Below are positions 12,321 to 23,628 of a stretch of 64,000 nucleotides of DNA, piece after piece. Under the pieces are notes generated by a model. The model saw nothing but the letters and a program-made list of their open reading frames with translations, made no database searches and had not been told where the DNA came from. Made by a program: the position numbers and the translations under genes. The DNA comes from Crossaster papposus. Lineage: Eukaryota > Echinodermata > Asteroidea > Velatida > Solasteridae. Each line of letters starts with the position of its first letter. Positions within the stretch are counted from its first letter, which is position 1. The stretch is taken from assembly GCA_037893245.1 (NCBI GenBank), contig JBAIAA010000519.1, positions 124,001 to 188,000 on the forward strand, written 5' to 3'.

Positions 12321-12703
12321 AGGTAGTATACACCATTGGTAATTGCTTGAATTATCATGAATGGGTAGATTTGGGGGGTTGTATTTCATAGTAAATATCG
12401 TTTAACTGACTTTTCCGAAGTTTTACAATCATGGATGCCCAGAAAAGCACGAAAAACAGCGTTTGTTTTCAACCGGGGTCGAGCAGTTATTCTTATGTTA
12501 TCTTTGTTTTTTCGCTCTCGCCGTCCGGCGAGAGCGAATTTTTCTTTATAAAATTCATTTTTTTGGAATAATTACAGGATATCCAGCGCAATCCTTTTGC
12601 GGAATGCCTAAAATCATTATTTACTTTCAATTGAGTAAGGTATTTCTGAATAATTAAGTAGTAAATATTTTCGATTTCTGCAAATGGTGTATACTACCTT
12701 TAA
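12317..12703 (+). mobile_element. TTAA-flanked MITE, family A, copy 3 (complete)
   Basis: Full length at 387 bp including TTAA at both ends. The left end is TTAAAGGTAGTATACACC and the right end GGTGTATACTACCTTTAA. The central hairpin at 12,511-12,538 has arms TTCGCTCTCGCC and GGCGAGAGCGAA. Both arms differ from the other copies in a matched way. Confidence 0.92.
12511..12538. repeat. Central hairpin of family A copy 3
   Basis: A perfect 12-bp stem with a four-base GTCC loop. Other copies have TTCGCGATCGCC / GGCGATCGCGAA at this position (for example 46,506-46,533). Three adjacent bases differ in each arm while pairing is kept. Confidence 0.9.
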
Positions 12704-12919
12704 GTAATGCAAACATTTAGAAAAACAGGTGGTAGTAAAACAATGGAATTAGTACCTTTGTAAAGCTATATGGATAACAGATTAATTTTGTCTCTGGCTT
12801 TTTAGTTTTTACAGTAATTGCAAATGTACTCAACAAAAAAGAAGTACAGCTGTACATAACTGTACATTAACCCTAACTTCTTTTGGTGATTTACTAGGAA
12901 CCTTCTTCACCCTGTGCTA

Positions 12920-13161
12920 TTAACCAGTTCGCGCCGGATGACGTATATAAACGCAAAAATTTCCCCAAATTCAAAACGGATGACGAATAAATACGCCAAG
13001 TTCAAGTTCGGAAATGTATGTCAGCAGCGCGCAAGGCCGGAAATGCGTGGGTGTGCTACCCAGCACTATCGGCCTGAACACGCTTCGGATCGAGTTTCGT
13101 TAAAAATAATCCCGCCCGTCGGCTCGGCGATGTAAAAATAATCCCGGCGCGAACTGGTTAA
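12920..13161 (+). mobile_element. TTAA-flanked MITE, family B, copy 1
   Basis: 242 bp bounded by TTAACCAGTTCGCGCCGG and CCGGCGCGAACTGGTTAA. The body contains GGATGACG and AAATAATCCCG motifs repeated near the ends. Three other copies lie at 20,925, 39,993 and 48,727. The open frame running through it is shared by all copies only because the DNA is repeated. There is no sign of a protein. Confidence 0.9.
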
Positions 13162-13546
13162 AGTACTGTGCACTAAACAGCTGGATTCCACCAAACCCTT
13201 TTGTTGGAGTTTGACGCCATTTGGAGATATCAAAAATATTTACTGCCGAATTATTAAGAAATATCTTACTTATTTGAAAGTAAATAATAATTCTAGGCAC
13301 CCAGCAAAGTGATTGCGCTAGATATCCTTTAATTATTCCAGAAAAAAAATTGTATTTATAATAAAAAAATCGCATAAGAATAACTGCCCGACGCCGGTTA
13401 AAAATGAACACTGTTTTTCGTGCTTTTTCTTGGCATCCATCATTGTAAACCAGGTTAGTTAAACGATCGTTACTATAAAATACAATCCCCCAACCCACCC
13501 ATTCATTATAATTCAAGCAATTACCAATGGTGTATCCTACCTTTAA
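13158..13546 (-). mobile_element. TTAA-flanked MITE, family A, copy 4
   Basis: Reverse orientation. The recognisable body starts at 13,212 (CATTTGGAGATATC) and ends with ACCAATGGTGTATCCTACC and TTAA at 13,543-13,546. Its left terminus next to family B copy 1 is disrupted by about 45 bp of unrelated sequence following TTAAAG. The central GATCGC palindrome is missing. Confidence 0.82.
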
Positions 13547-13593
13547 GTTTATATTCATACCTATTTCATTTTCAGTTCAACGATTAGTATGCA

Positions 13594-13821
13594 ATGGTTA
13601 TTACTTGTGATTTTTTTAAAATTCCTTTGAAGGAATTAATAAAAGTGACCATGCAACCATACATAAACACTAGAGATTCCACAAAGGGGTTCTTCATGAC
13701 CCAGTTTGTGGTCAAGAGTGTGGACATTTCCAATGACCCAGATTTACTAGCAGTAGCAGGTCTCTGTCTATCAGTCCTGGCAGTTGCTGTCATAATTGGC
13801 AGGCTGCAAGCTACTGCATAG
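13594..13821 (+). CDS. Possible small single-span membrane protein, unrecognised
   Basis: A 75-residue open frame with no recognisable family. The C-terminal part has a hydrophobic stretch suitable for one membrane span (LLAVAGLCLSVLAVAVIIG, about residues 49-67) after a polar segment, and ends GRLQATA. A good splice acceptor (TTTCATTTTCAG) lies just upstream at 13,575, with an in-frame stop between it and the ATG. The reading is therefore either a 5'-UTR intron followed by a one-exon protein or a chance frame. No polyadenylation signal or homologue could be assigned, and the minus strand is also open. Treat as hypothetical. Confidence 0.25.
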   Translation: MVITCDFFKIPLKELIKVTMQPYINTRDSTKGFFMTQFVVKSVDISNDPDLLAVAGLCLSVLAVAVIIGRLQATA

Positions 13822-15066
13822 TTCACACGAAGCCTGTCGGGTTCAAGTTGCTCTGATTGGGTTGAGGCTACTGGTCTTTGGAAATACCATTACACACTAT
13901 CCAAAAGGATTTTAGGCCAGAGTTCAACACAAATATTCAAAAGTTCAACACATACATGTAGCTAGATACCCGGTACATAAATTGGGACAATGATCTGCAA
14001 TAGTACAATTGTGTACAATGTTCGTTTTGAAATCCAAGAGCACGGCATTTAAAAAAACTATGCGCGTATATGTAAGTGTTGTCTGTTAACCCTAACTACA
14101 TGTACCTAACCCAAGCAAATCTGCAGGTTTTGCTAGGTTTTGGCAGGTTTGGTACCAAACATTAGCAACTTGTTGTTGGACTTTGTTTGACTCAGTACAA
14201 AAGGCCCAGGGAGACCCTGTTGAATTCTGTAAGGTTCAGGGCAGAAAGGCATGAGACTTGTAAAGATGTTTGGGAGAAATGCACAAGCATTTACTATTTG
14301 TGGATGAGCTCAGGCTGGTCACAGCATGCACAGTTCCTGGTCAACTGTATGTGATGTCTACTACTTGTACATGTACATCCTGTTCGTCCCCACTCAAACC
14401 ATGGAGCTATGAAGAGCTCCGTGCTCAAACATAGCCCAACACATAGAACCAACAGCCCTGATCCTGAACATTGACCATCTGTACCAACAACATCAAACTT
14501 CAACAGTTAGAGTTTGGTAGGTTTAGTACTGTTAGGTTCAGTACCAATAATTACTGAAACTGTGTGCAGTTGTTGAAGTTTGTTAGGTTTATTATTCTTT
14601 CTAGTGCTGCAAGAGCCTAGGGGGTTAGAGGTAATTCGATCAGAGGTAAACATTCTTCATCTTGGGAAAAGAAAACAACACATTCAAGGACCTATTACTG
14701 TATGTTGATATCTATTGACACATATCTAACTTTGCCTCCAGTCAAATGATCCTCAGCTTGTGTGCCTCTATAAAATTGTGATACACATTTTTTTTAGTCA
14801 CTACCTCCCCCCTACATCTTGTATGCACATGTTCATTGTGCTAATGAGTCTATTAGGCCTGAATAATGGCGAGATGGGGTGATGAGGCTCAATTCCCAGC
14901 CCATCTCTCTCTCTCTCTCTCTCTCTCTCGTTTGTCACTGTCCTTTGTAGGCTTCGTCAAAGAGAACTTCCCGCTGATCAATAATAAGTCTCTTGCTTAT
15001 AAAATTATGGAGTTTCAAACTACCGGTACATGTATACGTACAAGTATGTAAAAAAAATTGCAATCA
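13822..15066. other. Gene-free stretch with a dispersed repeat
   Basis: It contains one copy of a dispersed repeat at about 14,460-14,628 whose inverted counterpart is at 19,362-19,520, and a CT microsatellite near 14,905-14,930. No exon recognised. Confidence 0.5.
14460..14628 (+). repeat. Dispersed repeat, family M, copy 1
   Basis: Shares GGTTCAGTACCAATAATTAC, TGTGCAGTTGTTGAAGTTTG and GCCTAGGGGGTTA landmarks, in the same order, with the reverse complement of 19,362-19,520. The flanking CATCTGTACCAA is also shared. Type unknown. Confidence 0.6.
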
Positions 15067-15292
15067 GGGGCCAATTTCAAAGAGCTGCTAAGCACAACAA
15101 AATACTTAGCATTACAAATTCTTAAACATTTTCAGGTGATGTACATGTATACATGTATATTGTTTGTGATTGTATTCATCTGGTTTTTGCTTAGCATCAT
15201 GGAGTTTAGGCTGGTAACCCGCTTTTACTGAGCAATACCTTTACGTGCTAAGCAACTTTTTATGTGCTTAGCAGCTCCATAAAATTGGCCCC
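15067..15292. mobile_element. MITE, family D, copy 2 (complete)
   Basis: 226 bp from GGGGCCAATTTCAAAGAGCTG to AGCTCCATAAAATTGGCCCC. Inner GCTAAGCA/TGCTTAGC words form additional inverted pairs. Confidence 0.85.
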
Positions 15293-17972
15293 AGACTGGC
15301 GGACAAGTTGAAAATGTTGGCTGCCACTCCATCACAAAGAACTGATCAATTTAAAAAATATATGAATACAACAACTTCAACGATAAAAAGTTCGGAGAAA
15401 TGATTGAAAATCTGGAAATCTGTGTAGGCTTTGGCGAGACTTTGCCCTTTATCCTAAAATTCCATTGGCTAAAGTAAAAGATGGCTTTGAAATGGCAAGC
15501 GGCACATCACAAAGAAGATTATGTTTTGTCAGCGGAAACTGCATCTGGAAAAACAATCCTCAACGCAACGATATAATGGTATCAATTTGTGAATACAATG
15601 TACCCATGCTCATGTATGTAAATTGTGTCATTTATTTACCCAAGTGCACATGCAATGCTTGCGATACAATTCCGCACCAACTGGCTTCTTGGGGTTCGGC
15701 TTAACCCCAGTGAAATTAGGGCCGCTAGCCTAAGGGTACACGTTGTAATGTATCGGCCATGGCACTACATGGACATTCCTGCTTTATGATGCTTTCATAC
15801 TGGCAGAAACTGAGAACTTATCATGGCCACTATAAAAATATTCAAACCACATGCGTAAAATGTACAGTACATGGCTCATATCGTCCAATTGGGTTTAGGT
15901 ACATGTATGCAAAGACTAAATAGAAGTACGGTACATGTACATGTCGACCTACCGGTACAAATGTGAGTTCTGCAGAGTTGGTATAAACGAGTCCCTTTTT
16001 TTGGTTTGAGTCAAGTCATTTTAATGATGTAACTCAATTCGAGTGAAGTCATTCGGTCAAAAAGTCAAATTGAGTCAAATTGAGTCACAGTGTAGAGTCG
16101 AGTCAAGTCGAGTCAAATATTTAGCTCGGGTTATTTGGAGACACGAATATTTGAACACTACATATTGCCGGCATTTTTATTAAGAAATTGCCACCAAATT
16201 GCATACTGGTCGAAACGTCAAGTTAAACCACCGGTTCTTATCATAACCACCCCTACCCTCTTCTCAAGGGATATCCTTTCACATGGTGTTACAGCAAATC
16301 TGTCTAAAGTAAAAAATTGCCATTGGAATATGTGTTTAAAGACCGGTTGTGGGGTAGTATTTTGTGTGCTACAGAACAACAAAGTGGGAGTCTATGACGC
16401 AGTGTACGCTTGTACACCACACTGTTTACGAAGTGACATGAACAAAATTATTGCACCGTAAATCATTGCAATTAATTATTTTCGCTTTATGTAGGTTTGC
16501 TATTTTGGGGGGGGGGGGGAATCGAGTATTAGTAGTCTTCACTCGAGTCAAGTCTTCTGATGAGGAACTCGAGTCGAGTCAAGTAATTTGCCTGCAGTGA
16601 ATTGAGTTGAGTAAACTACATGTACATGTACATGTACTTTGGCATTTCTAAAATTACTTCATTATTTGGGGGGGGGGGGGGGGGGGAGGATAAGGGTGGA
16701 GGAGTGGTGATGGCAAGGACTACCGGAACCCCAAAAGAAAATCCATAGAATCCCTGAAAGAAAAACTGATACATACTGTAGTACATGTACGTGTGTGTGC
16801 ATGTCATCCAGTGCAAGTGTGAACATTACAGGTATGCCTTTCCTACTGTACATACCCTTGATCAAGTACCCTAGCCAACTACAGTATGTACATGTACATT
16901 GATATTAACACACAAGAAGGTGTGGCAAAAGTGGGGGAAAAGCCTTTAAAGGCAAAAGTACACTGCACCTCTTTAGTCTACTTGTCTGGAGACACAATTT
17001 TACAAGTAATTTGAGAGCTAGGCTGCCAATTTTCACCTCCTGTGAGAATCGCTCATTAATCTCACTGGCTAGCCATTTCTCTCCAACTACAGTGTAAATG
17101 ATTGATGGCCTACCCGTGCTTTGCCTGTGCATGCACAAGTTACATACATGTACATGTACACATGTAGTATGAGCTCATCTCATCAAAGTTGCTGATCATG
17201 TTTTTTGTGAGGTAGTAATGGAACAACTCTTCTGTTCCGAAAATGAAAATCTGAACCGGACGTTGTGCAAATAAACGGCCATTCTGAAGAATTTCACATT
17301 TATGTGCACGTAAATGTACGGCGCCATCTGGTGCTGATATCTTGCACTTTCAGCCGGGATCTGTTGTTGAATCTACGCACACATTTGTATAGTAAACACA
17401 TTCCAATCCATTTATTTTTAAGTTCGTAAATAATGAAGAATCCAAATTTGAAGAATTCATGAAACTACTTCAAGCAACTATACTGCAAAACTTATACTGC
17501 AAAACTTACACTAAGCAGGTCTGCAGCCACAGATTCGCGTCACAAAGTCTGGATTTTGTATCCGACTTTAAATAGTAAAACTATGGAGGAAAGAATATAG
17601 TATTCCTTCCTTCATGGTAAAACCATAAACTCTCACTGTCTCAACTTGAAAACCTTATTTGCATCAATGCATGCCTCTGTTTTTTCAGGCAACAATCAAA
17701 ATTCGCAACGGGATATTTCGTTTAGAATCTGTTTACTACGATTCGTAATGAGGTACGACATATTCTTTTTCCATCAATGTTGAATCTACCTTAACAAAAA
17801 AAATGTTCAAGAAGACACACTGACAATCCCCATTTGGCACGCAACCGATGAGTTTTTGATGGCAAAAACATCTAGGTGCTTGAGCATGTTTTAACCCTTC
17901 AAAAGAATGTTTTGGTGAATTTAGCCCCCGAGGCCCAGGCTTTGAGCATCATGCAAAGGCTGAAAACCATCA
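15293..17972. other. Gene-free stretch with GAGTC-rich tracts
   Basis: It contains GAGTCAAGTC/GAGTCGAGTC-rich segments at about 16,003-16,120 and 16,538-16,615, and two poly-G tracts near 16,506 and 16,668. A 108-codon plus-strand frame at 16,135-16,461 has no recognisable domain. No supported gene. Confidence 0.5.
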
Positions 17973-18074
17973 AGGTTTAAACCCTCGAGGGTTTAAACCC
18001 TCGAGGGTTTAAACCCTCGAGGTTTGAATCCTCGAGGTTTGAATCCTCGAGGTTTGAACCCTCGAGGCTTGAAC
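17973..18074. repeat. Palindromic minisatellite with CTCGAG core
   Basis: About six to seven units of 15-16 bp, first GGTTTAAACCCTCGAG and then GGTTTGAATCCTCGA. The first units are fully self-complementary, so the array can fold as stacked hairpins. The later units have drifted from the palindrome. Confidence 0.88.
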
Positions 18075-18398
18075 CATCAATGGGATTGGTGGAGAATTTT
18101 GAATGAATGAGTCAATGGTTACCCCCTCTACTGTACAAATTCAAGAAATAACAAATAATTTGGAAAGATTAAGGCTGAATTAAATTTGTACATGGTGGCA
18201 ATCGGAGGATTTGGCAAGACGGAGGATGGTTTCTAGCCAGAGGGCCTAGGGTTATGTGGCTTCACAGATAAATGTATTTATGCCATTACATTTTCCTCGT
18301 TTTAGGAGGTGAACCATCCCCCCTCAACCTGATCTACTTCGGTTGCCACTGGTTGTGATGCATCATTTTATATAGCACAGCAATTATTCACAGCTTAC

Positions 18399-18419
18399 TC
18401 TGGCTTCCTGACCTTCAGT
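18399..18419 (-). other. Microexon-like segment, unproven
   Basis: Read on the minus strand, a strong acceptor (CCTTTTTTTGTTGCCAG) is followed by 21 nt and a good donor (GTAAGC). The 21 nt would encode seven residues, TEGQEAR, without changing frame. It lies where intron 1 of the minus-strand MCC-like gene should be. Only splice-site strength supports it. Confidence 0.2.
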
Positions 18420-20924
18420 CTGGCAACAAAAAAAGGACACTCTGTTGGCCACCAGTATGTGTTAATGTTATGGTCATCAATAACTCATTGCATGCTAGTA
18501 CAGGTTCTCTTTGGTCTGTTTATTTCCAAGTGGAATACCTAGGTAAGTACTGGGTCAGGGATAATGAGAGCTCAGGCACTGGAAGGCAGGCACTGATCAA
18601 ACTGAACAAAACAACATAAGCTTGGAAGTCTAAGGCAAAGTTTCTGCAGTAGCGATTCAAATCAGAATCCAGGCCGATTTCCCTTCATTTAAGAAATCAA
18701 CCTCATGTACATGTACGTGTAAATCATGTGTAGTATAGCTAATCCCTCCTCAGGATTTGATTTCAGACTTTTCAAAACAAATTGTATGTGGTAAATGATC
18801 TCATTGGAAATGGTTTGGAACAGTGTCAATGTTGACATGGTTCTGACACAACTTGTGAAAAGGCCTTGTGATGTCTAAGACAAAAGAAGCATGATATAGA
18901 CCAAACCACACGATGTACATTGTACCCTGTTCTGTCCAGTGTGCTGGGACCTTCAGTCTGACTACATTTATCTACACGAACAGGTTGATGTTCCCCTAGC
19001 CCATTGCCCACCCCTACACAAACACATGTTTCAGTGAACCATTGGGTTTTTGTTCCACACATGGCCTCCAACCACAGTATCAACACTGAGAAGCTGCCTA
19101 TTAACTCAGGACTCTGGAAGCTAACAACTGACTTGATGGATTAGCTGCACTGATTGATTAAGAGATTATTGTCTGCCTGTAATTGACTGATTGACCAACT
19201 GATTGACTGATAAGTGTTTAAGGTGACTGGTTGGAATGGTGTGTGGATGATTAGGATGATAGATTTAGAGCCAATTAAAAAAAAATTATAGGTATAGGCC
19301 TACAGTATGGCCTACTGGTTGGTGTTTGTAACTAATGATCATAGAATACAGTTTTACTAACCCCCTAGGCTCTCCCACTAAAAAGCATACATGTACCAAA
19401 CCTAACAAACTTCAACAACTGCACACAGGTTCAGTAATTATTGGTACTGAACCTAGGTAACAGTACTAAACTTGCCAGTTTAATTGACTTGGTACAGATG
19501 GGTCTATGCATTGTTCAGTGCGTTTACGAATTGGCACCTATGGGGTAGTGGAAACAAAGGGCCAAAATAGGGACAATTGCCTAGAAGTCTTATATTTTGC
19601 TTTATTTATCAGAGTGCCAGGGGTTCAAATCCAACTGCTGACCACACCCACACCCTCCCCCTTTTTTAGCTACCGTTCAGTAAAAAGGGACAGTGTCAAA
19701 ACAATTTTTTTTATGAAAACTACTCGCTTTAGTTTACATGTTTAAGCTCCTATAGGATGTGCCCGGAATACGATGTGCCCAGATGTTCTAGTAAAGTCTT
19801 GTACGTTCTTGCAGTCGACTTACACACTCATAAAGGTCTACTTTTTACTCTTCACGTTTTTTTGTTCCAACAAAAAGTTTTCAATTCTTCGGACCTCACA
19901 GCGAAAGGCATCATCAATGAATTTGTTATAAATTTAAATCAAAATCTTTTGTCAGATGTATTGTCAGAGTCAGACTGACCCACCAATTTATCATGTATTG
20001 CCATTCTCTATCAAACTACATTGTACATCTTCATCCGAAGTTGAAAAATGCAAATTTGTATTGAATAGTGTACGTGTTATGCCTCAAAATATGAACTTTC
20101 CCCCAAAGGCGGATCTCATCATTGTATCGTATGTCGGCAAGCGTTGTCAAAATCTACAAGGTTTCCACGTCTCCAATTTCCATAGAAGCGCAAAACGTAA
20201 TTTTGCGACTGCGTTGCCCTGGGGCACCAGACTATTTTGTTCACCTGTGCCCTGGCAATTTGAGTGTGGATGTTGCATGGCCTGGCCTGTTTTTATAAGC
20301 ACGAGGGGGACGATCTGGGTTTTTTGTTTGGGGGAGGCGGGGGGGGGGGGGGGGGGGGTTTCATAATTTCTGGGGTGGGCAATGAGCAGTCATGAATATA
20401 ACTGAACGGCCAAAGGCTACAACGCGATGGCATTGATGAATCGGCTCAAATGTGCACTTGTGAATTTGCATCATCGAGTAATTGTTTGTGACTGTTATAA
20501 TTTGTATCATAGCAATACGTGTACGTGTACAAAATGCAAATGAAAATGCTTTTAAAATCACATAATTTTTTTCTTTATTCTTTAGCATCAATAAATAGTG
20601 CTGAATACAATTAAAAACCTACGTATACATGTGGAAGATAAGGCCCCAATAATTGTGTTTTACTGAATAAATCTGACATACAAATATTTACCTGAATTAA
20701 GCAACTTTCCTGCTCGATGTATTGGGTAGGCCTACCTTTTGTGACCAAATTGCCCACCTCAAACTTTTAATTGCCACTTTTGGCAACAGTACAAACTGTA
20801 GGCCTACATGTATGTTAAACAAAAGTCTTGCCTCTCTACATGCAGGTTGAAATGGTATAAAACAAATACATGTAAACAGGGTAATTAAAGAATTAAATTT
20901 AATTATTTTCCAGCCTTGATAATT
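18420..20924. other. Gene-free stretch
   Basis: It contains the second family M copy (19,362-19,520, inverted relative to the first) and a run of 20 G at 20,339-20,358. A minus-strand frame near 18,905-19,015 (EHQPVRVDKCSQTEGPS) is protein-like but unproven. No supported gene. Confidence 0.45.
19362..19520 (-). repeat. Dispersed repeat, family M, copy 2
   Basis: The reverse complement of this segment aligns in order with 14,460-14,628, including CCTAGGCTC, CAACAACTGCACACAG and ATTATTGGTACTGAACC landmarks. Confidence 0.6.
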
Positions 20925-21166
20925 TTAACCAGTTCGCGTCGGGATTATTTTAACATCGCTGAACCCACGGGCGGAATTATTTTTAACGAAACTCAATCCG
21001 AAGCGTGTTCAGGCTGATAGTGCCGGGAAGCACACCCACGCATTACCGGCCTTGCCCGCTGCCGACATACATTTCCGAACTTGAACTTGGCTTGTTTTTG
21101 CGTCATCCGTTTTGAATCTGGGGAAATTTTTGCGTTTATATACGTCATCCGGCGCGAACTGGTTAA
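20925..21166 (-). mobile_element. TTAA-flanked MITE, family B, copy 2
   Basis: 242 bp, the same length as copies 1 and 4, in reverse orientation. Ends are TTAACCAGTTCGCGTCGG and CCGGCGCGAACTGGTTAA. Confidence 0.92.
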
Positions 21167-22153
21167 GGGCATTCACAAACAACGCTGAATCTATCAAATT
21201 CAATATGAATTTTCACACGATCTAGAGAATAGGCTTTACTAAACACGCCATGTTTTTTAAAGCATAAATAAAAAACGCTTCAGCTTGAGGCTAAAATTTG
21301 AATTATTTTTTAAGGTGGTGATACATGTAGTTTAAGCACTCTATACGTACCTACATGTATTTGGCACAATTAACAACCAAAAAGTGTAATTGTAGGCCTA
21401 CAGAAATAACAACACCTGAACAAATCTTGTTAGAAGCCCACCTAGAATACGGAGGCAAATTCTCCTCCAGGACAGCAAGATCTTGATGTCGTAGTAAAGC
21501 TCTCTATCTCTTTCTGAATTTTTGTTCTGGTACAAATAACTACTAAATAGGGTTGATTTTACTGCTAAATAAAAAAGTGAAATTTACGAGAATTCTACAC
21601 ACCAACATTGCAAATATCCACTCGGTCGTCTGTCATCGCTGCTTGTTGGATGAGGGCGTGCTGCTTTTTGAAACTTCCGTGCACCTGCTCGTCGTCTTGG
21701 GTACAAGAGGTGCTTATCGGAGTTTTGTTTCATCACGCACACGTACACTGTGCAGTGCGTCTAATGAAGTACCACACACATTGAGATTTTCACTTACGCA
21801 GAGCACCAGTTTTGGCACTAGCGCCCTCGAACAAAGATACTGAAAATACAATACAATTTGGAAGACCCCCAACAAAAAGGCAAGAAAGCTCAGTTGGTTG
21901 AGTGCCGGTCCAGTATTTCCGGAGGTTGCAGGTTCAAGTCCCGCTTTGCCGATTTCTACTATCTGAATTAATGTAGTCTGTCAAAAATGTATGAAAAAAT
22001 TTATAAATTAATCTGGGAATGAGAAACATTTCGAATTAAATTTTGTAAGGAAATACGTCTTTGAAATTGCCCTCGACCTCACATACTCCATAGACTTTGT
22101 ACACAAAATTGTGTCTAGATACTATTACTACTACATTCTTTTACACAACATAC
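21167..22153. other. Probable start of MCC-like intron 1
   Basis: Downstream (minus strand) of the MCC-like first exon. Apart from the tRNA-like unit at 21,879-21,950, I see no exon or known element here. Confidence 0.5.
21879..21950 (+). repeat. tRNA-like unit (SINE head or tRNA pseudogene)
   Basis: 72 nt that fold as a near-complete cloverleaf. The acceptor stem pairs GGCAAGA with the terminal TTTGCC, an A-box-like AGCTCAGTTGGTTGAGTG is present, and the B box is GGTTCAAGTCC. It closely resembles the unit at 45,976-46,046, and both are followed by GCC.ATTTCT. Two similar copies with shared downstream sequence favour a tRNA-derived SINE over a functional tRNA. The anticodon loop has 8 nt, which also argues against function. 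Confidence 0.6.
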
Positions 22154-22392
22154 CCGTCTATAAAGCCATCCCCGTCGCTGTCACACGTGTTGAAAAGTCT
22201 CCTCAAGCGACCCTCTTCACTCGTGCTGTTGGAGTTGCAGTGCGTGTGGTCATCCCCGTCAGCCGACGACGAACTACCCGTGGAGCTCCCGCCGTCTCCT
22301 CGCTCCGAACTGCTGCTGGATTCCGAGTTGCTGATGCAAAATTTCTCCTCAAAGTCGGCTCTGTTTTCTGACGAATTTCTCTCCATGTCCAT
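22154..22392 (-). CDS. MCC: MCC-like protein, first coding exon (EF-hand)
   Basis: Seventy-nine codons plus two bases. The ATG at 22,392 is preceded directly by an in-frame TAA, which fixes the start. The exon ends at a consensus donor (GG|GTATGT). The N-terminus is rich in Ser, Gly and Asp, then comes EEGRLRRLFNTCDSDGDGFI, the E-helix and most of a canonical EF-hand loop with D, D and D at loop positions 1, 3 and 5. From memory of the family, the long vertebrate isoform of MCC (mutated in colorectal cancers) starts the same way: a Ser/Gly-rich leader followed by EE-R-RRLF-TCD-DGDG. MCC is a coiled-coil scaffold linked to Wnt and NF-kB signalling and to cell migration. Later exons must lie at lower coordinates, and I could not identify them in the window, consistent with a very long first intron. 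An EF-hand protein of the Rab11-FIP or ninein type is the main alternative. Confidence 0.72.
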
Positions 22393-23628
22393 TTACCATC
22401 AGCAGGGTGCACCTAACCAATTATGTTGTCCATGAAAAGATGTTATTAGAAGGTAAAGAACAAGGGGAAATAACTTCCATCGCGACCAGTAAAAGTCAAC
22501 TACTGTTGTCTGCCATTTAATCGCTGTATGTGCGCGCGCCTAGCTAGGGGGTACTGTTGTACGGGCAAAATTTGCAATACAAGTAGTTCATGTCACACGC
22601 TTCCAACTTTAAGGGGTTGTCCGCCATATCCGGTTCGTAAGTGACTTCGCCATACAGGCTGGTACGGGACAGTGTAATTTATACAACCACAGACATTTTT
22701 TTCCGTATCAGTTTTATGCTCCGGTGGTGTTATAATTTATGTAATATTCTTCAATGTTTTCCCTCCCCATTGCTTGTAACCTAATTTCTGTATTTGTTTT
22801 GGTTAACACCCCATAAAATAAGGAGACAGAATTTACCAGGAGACAAATGGGTGAGGAAAGAATGTAGTATCCCACCACGGCCACCACTTCTTTGGTTTTG
22901 TACAAAGTCGATGGAGAGTCGAGTGCATTTTCATAGTTGAAAAGACTTGACTATTTTAGAACTTGAATTTAAAACTAGAAATAAACATTAAAATGATGAT
23001 AAAATGATATTAAGAGTGAAAAACATTGACAAAATTGCAAGTTATTACAAGGCAAGAATAGCTAGCATAAAACATAAATTAAACAGATAGAAAAAAAACC
23101 AAGAAAACCCCAAACACCCAAACAAACAAACTAAACAAAACAATCTAGTCAATCCCTGCAAAACCGGGGTGGATAATGGATTAAACTTGTTTTATACCTA
23201 GTACCCAGGCTTATCCAAACTGGGCGAACAAATTCTTTGACAAGTCAAAAGAAACGAATATGCGAACACCCCTTTAACATTTTTACTGCCTTAACTGCAA
23301 GCTTACAAAAATTGTGCCCTCGTCTTTGCGTTTTGACTCTGCTTTGACATAAGAGGGCGCTGTTAAAGCCTTCCACTAAATTTTGTAATTTTAATGAAGG
23401 GCCGTTTTAAAGACGGTAATATATAAGGGAAGTTGCTCGGCCGGTCCCATATTATTAATACAAAATAATAGGCTTCCCTTTAGTTTTACAATATTTGGTC
23501 GAAGAGGCCACGATTTCTTTGCCTGGTTCCTCCATTGCGTACTACGTTGTACAACAGATATTATTTATACGATTTCTTTGACCTTATTTTGCAAGTAAAT
23601 CAAAATAAGTGAATCAAGTAAATCAAAA
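22393..23628. other. Upstream region of the MCC-like gene
   Basis: The first 250 bases upstream of the ATG are relatively rich in CpG and would hold the 5'UTR and promoter. I see no confident TATA box or initiator. The remainder is AT-rich, with no exon recognised. Confidence 0.45.

Noticed and set aside
12914-13135. Open frame through family B that recurs near 48,700
   Set aside because: The shared peptide comes from shared MITE DNA. The frame is not preserved in all copies.
16905-17138. Minus-strand frame with EKWLASEINERFSQEVKIG
   Set aside because: A short exon between CACTGTAG and GAG|GTGAAA is imaginable, but support is too weak.
18905-19015. Minus-strand frame EHQPVRVDKCSQTEGPS as an MCC exon
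   Set aside because: I cannot match it to MCC, and the splice sites are only fair.
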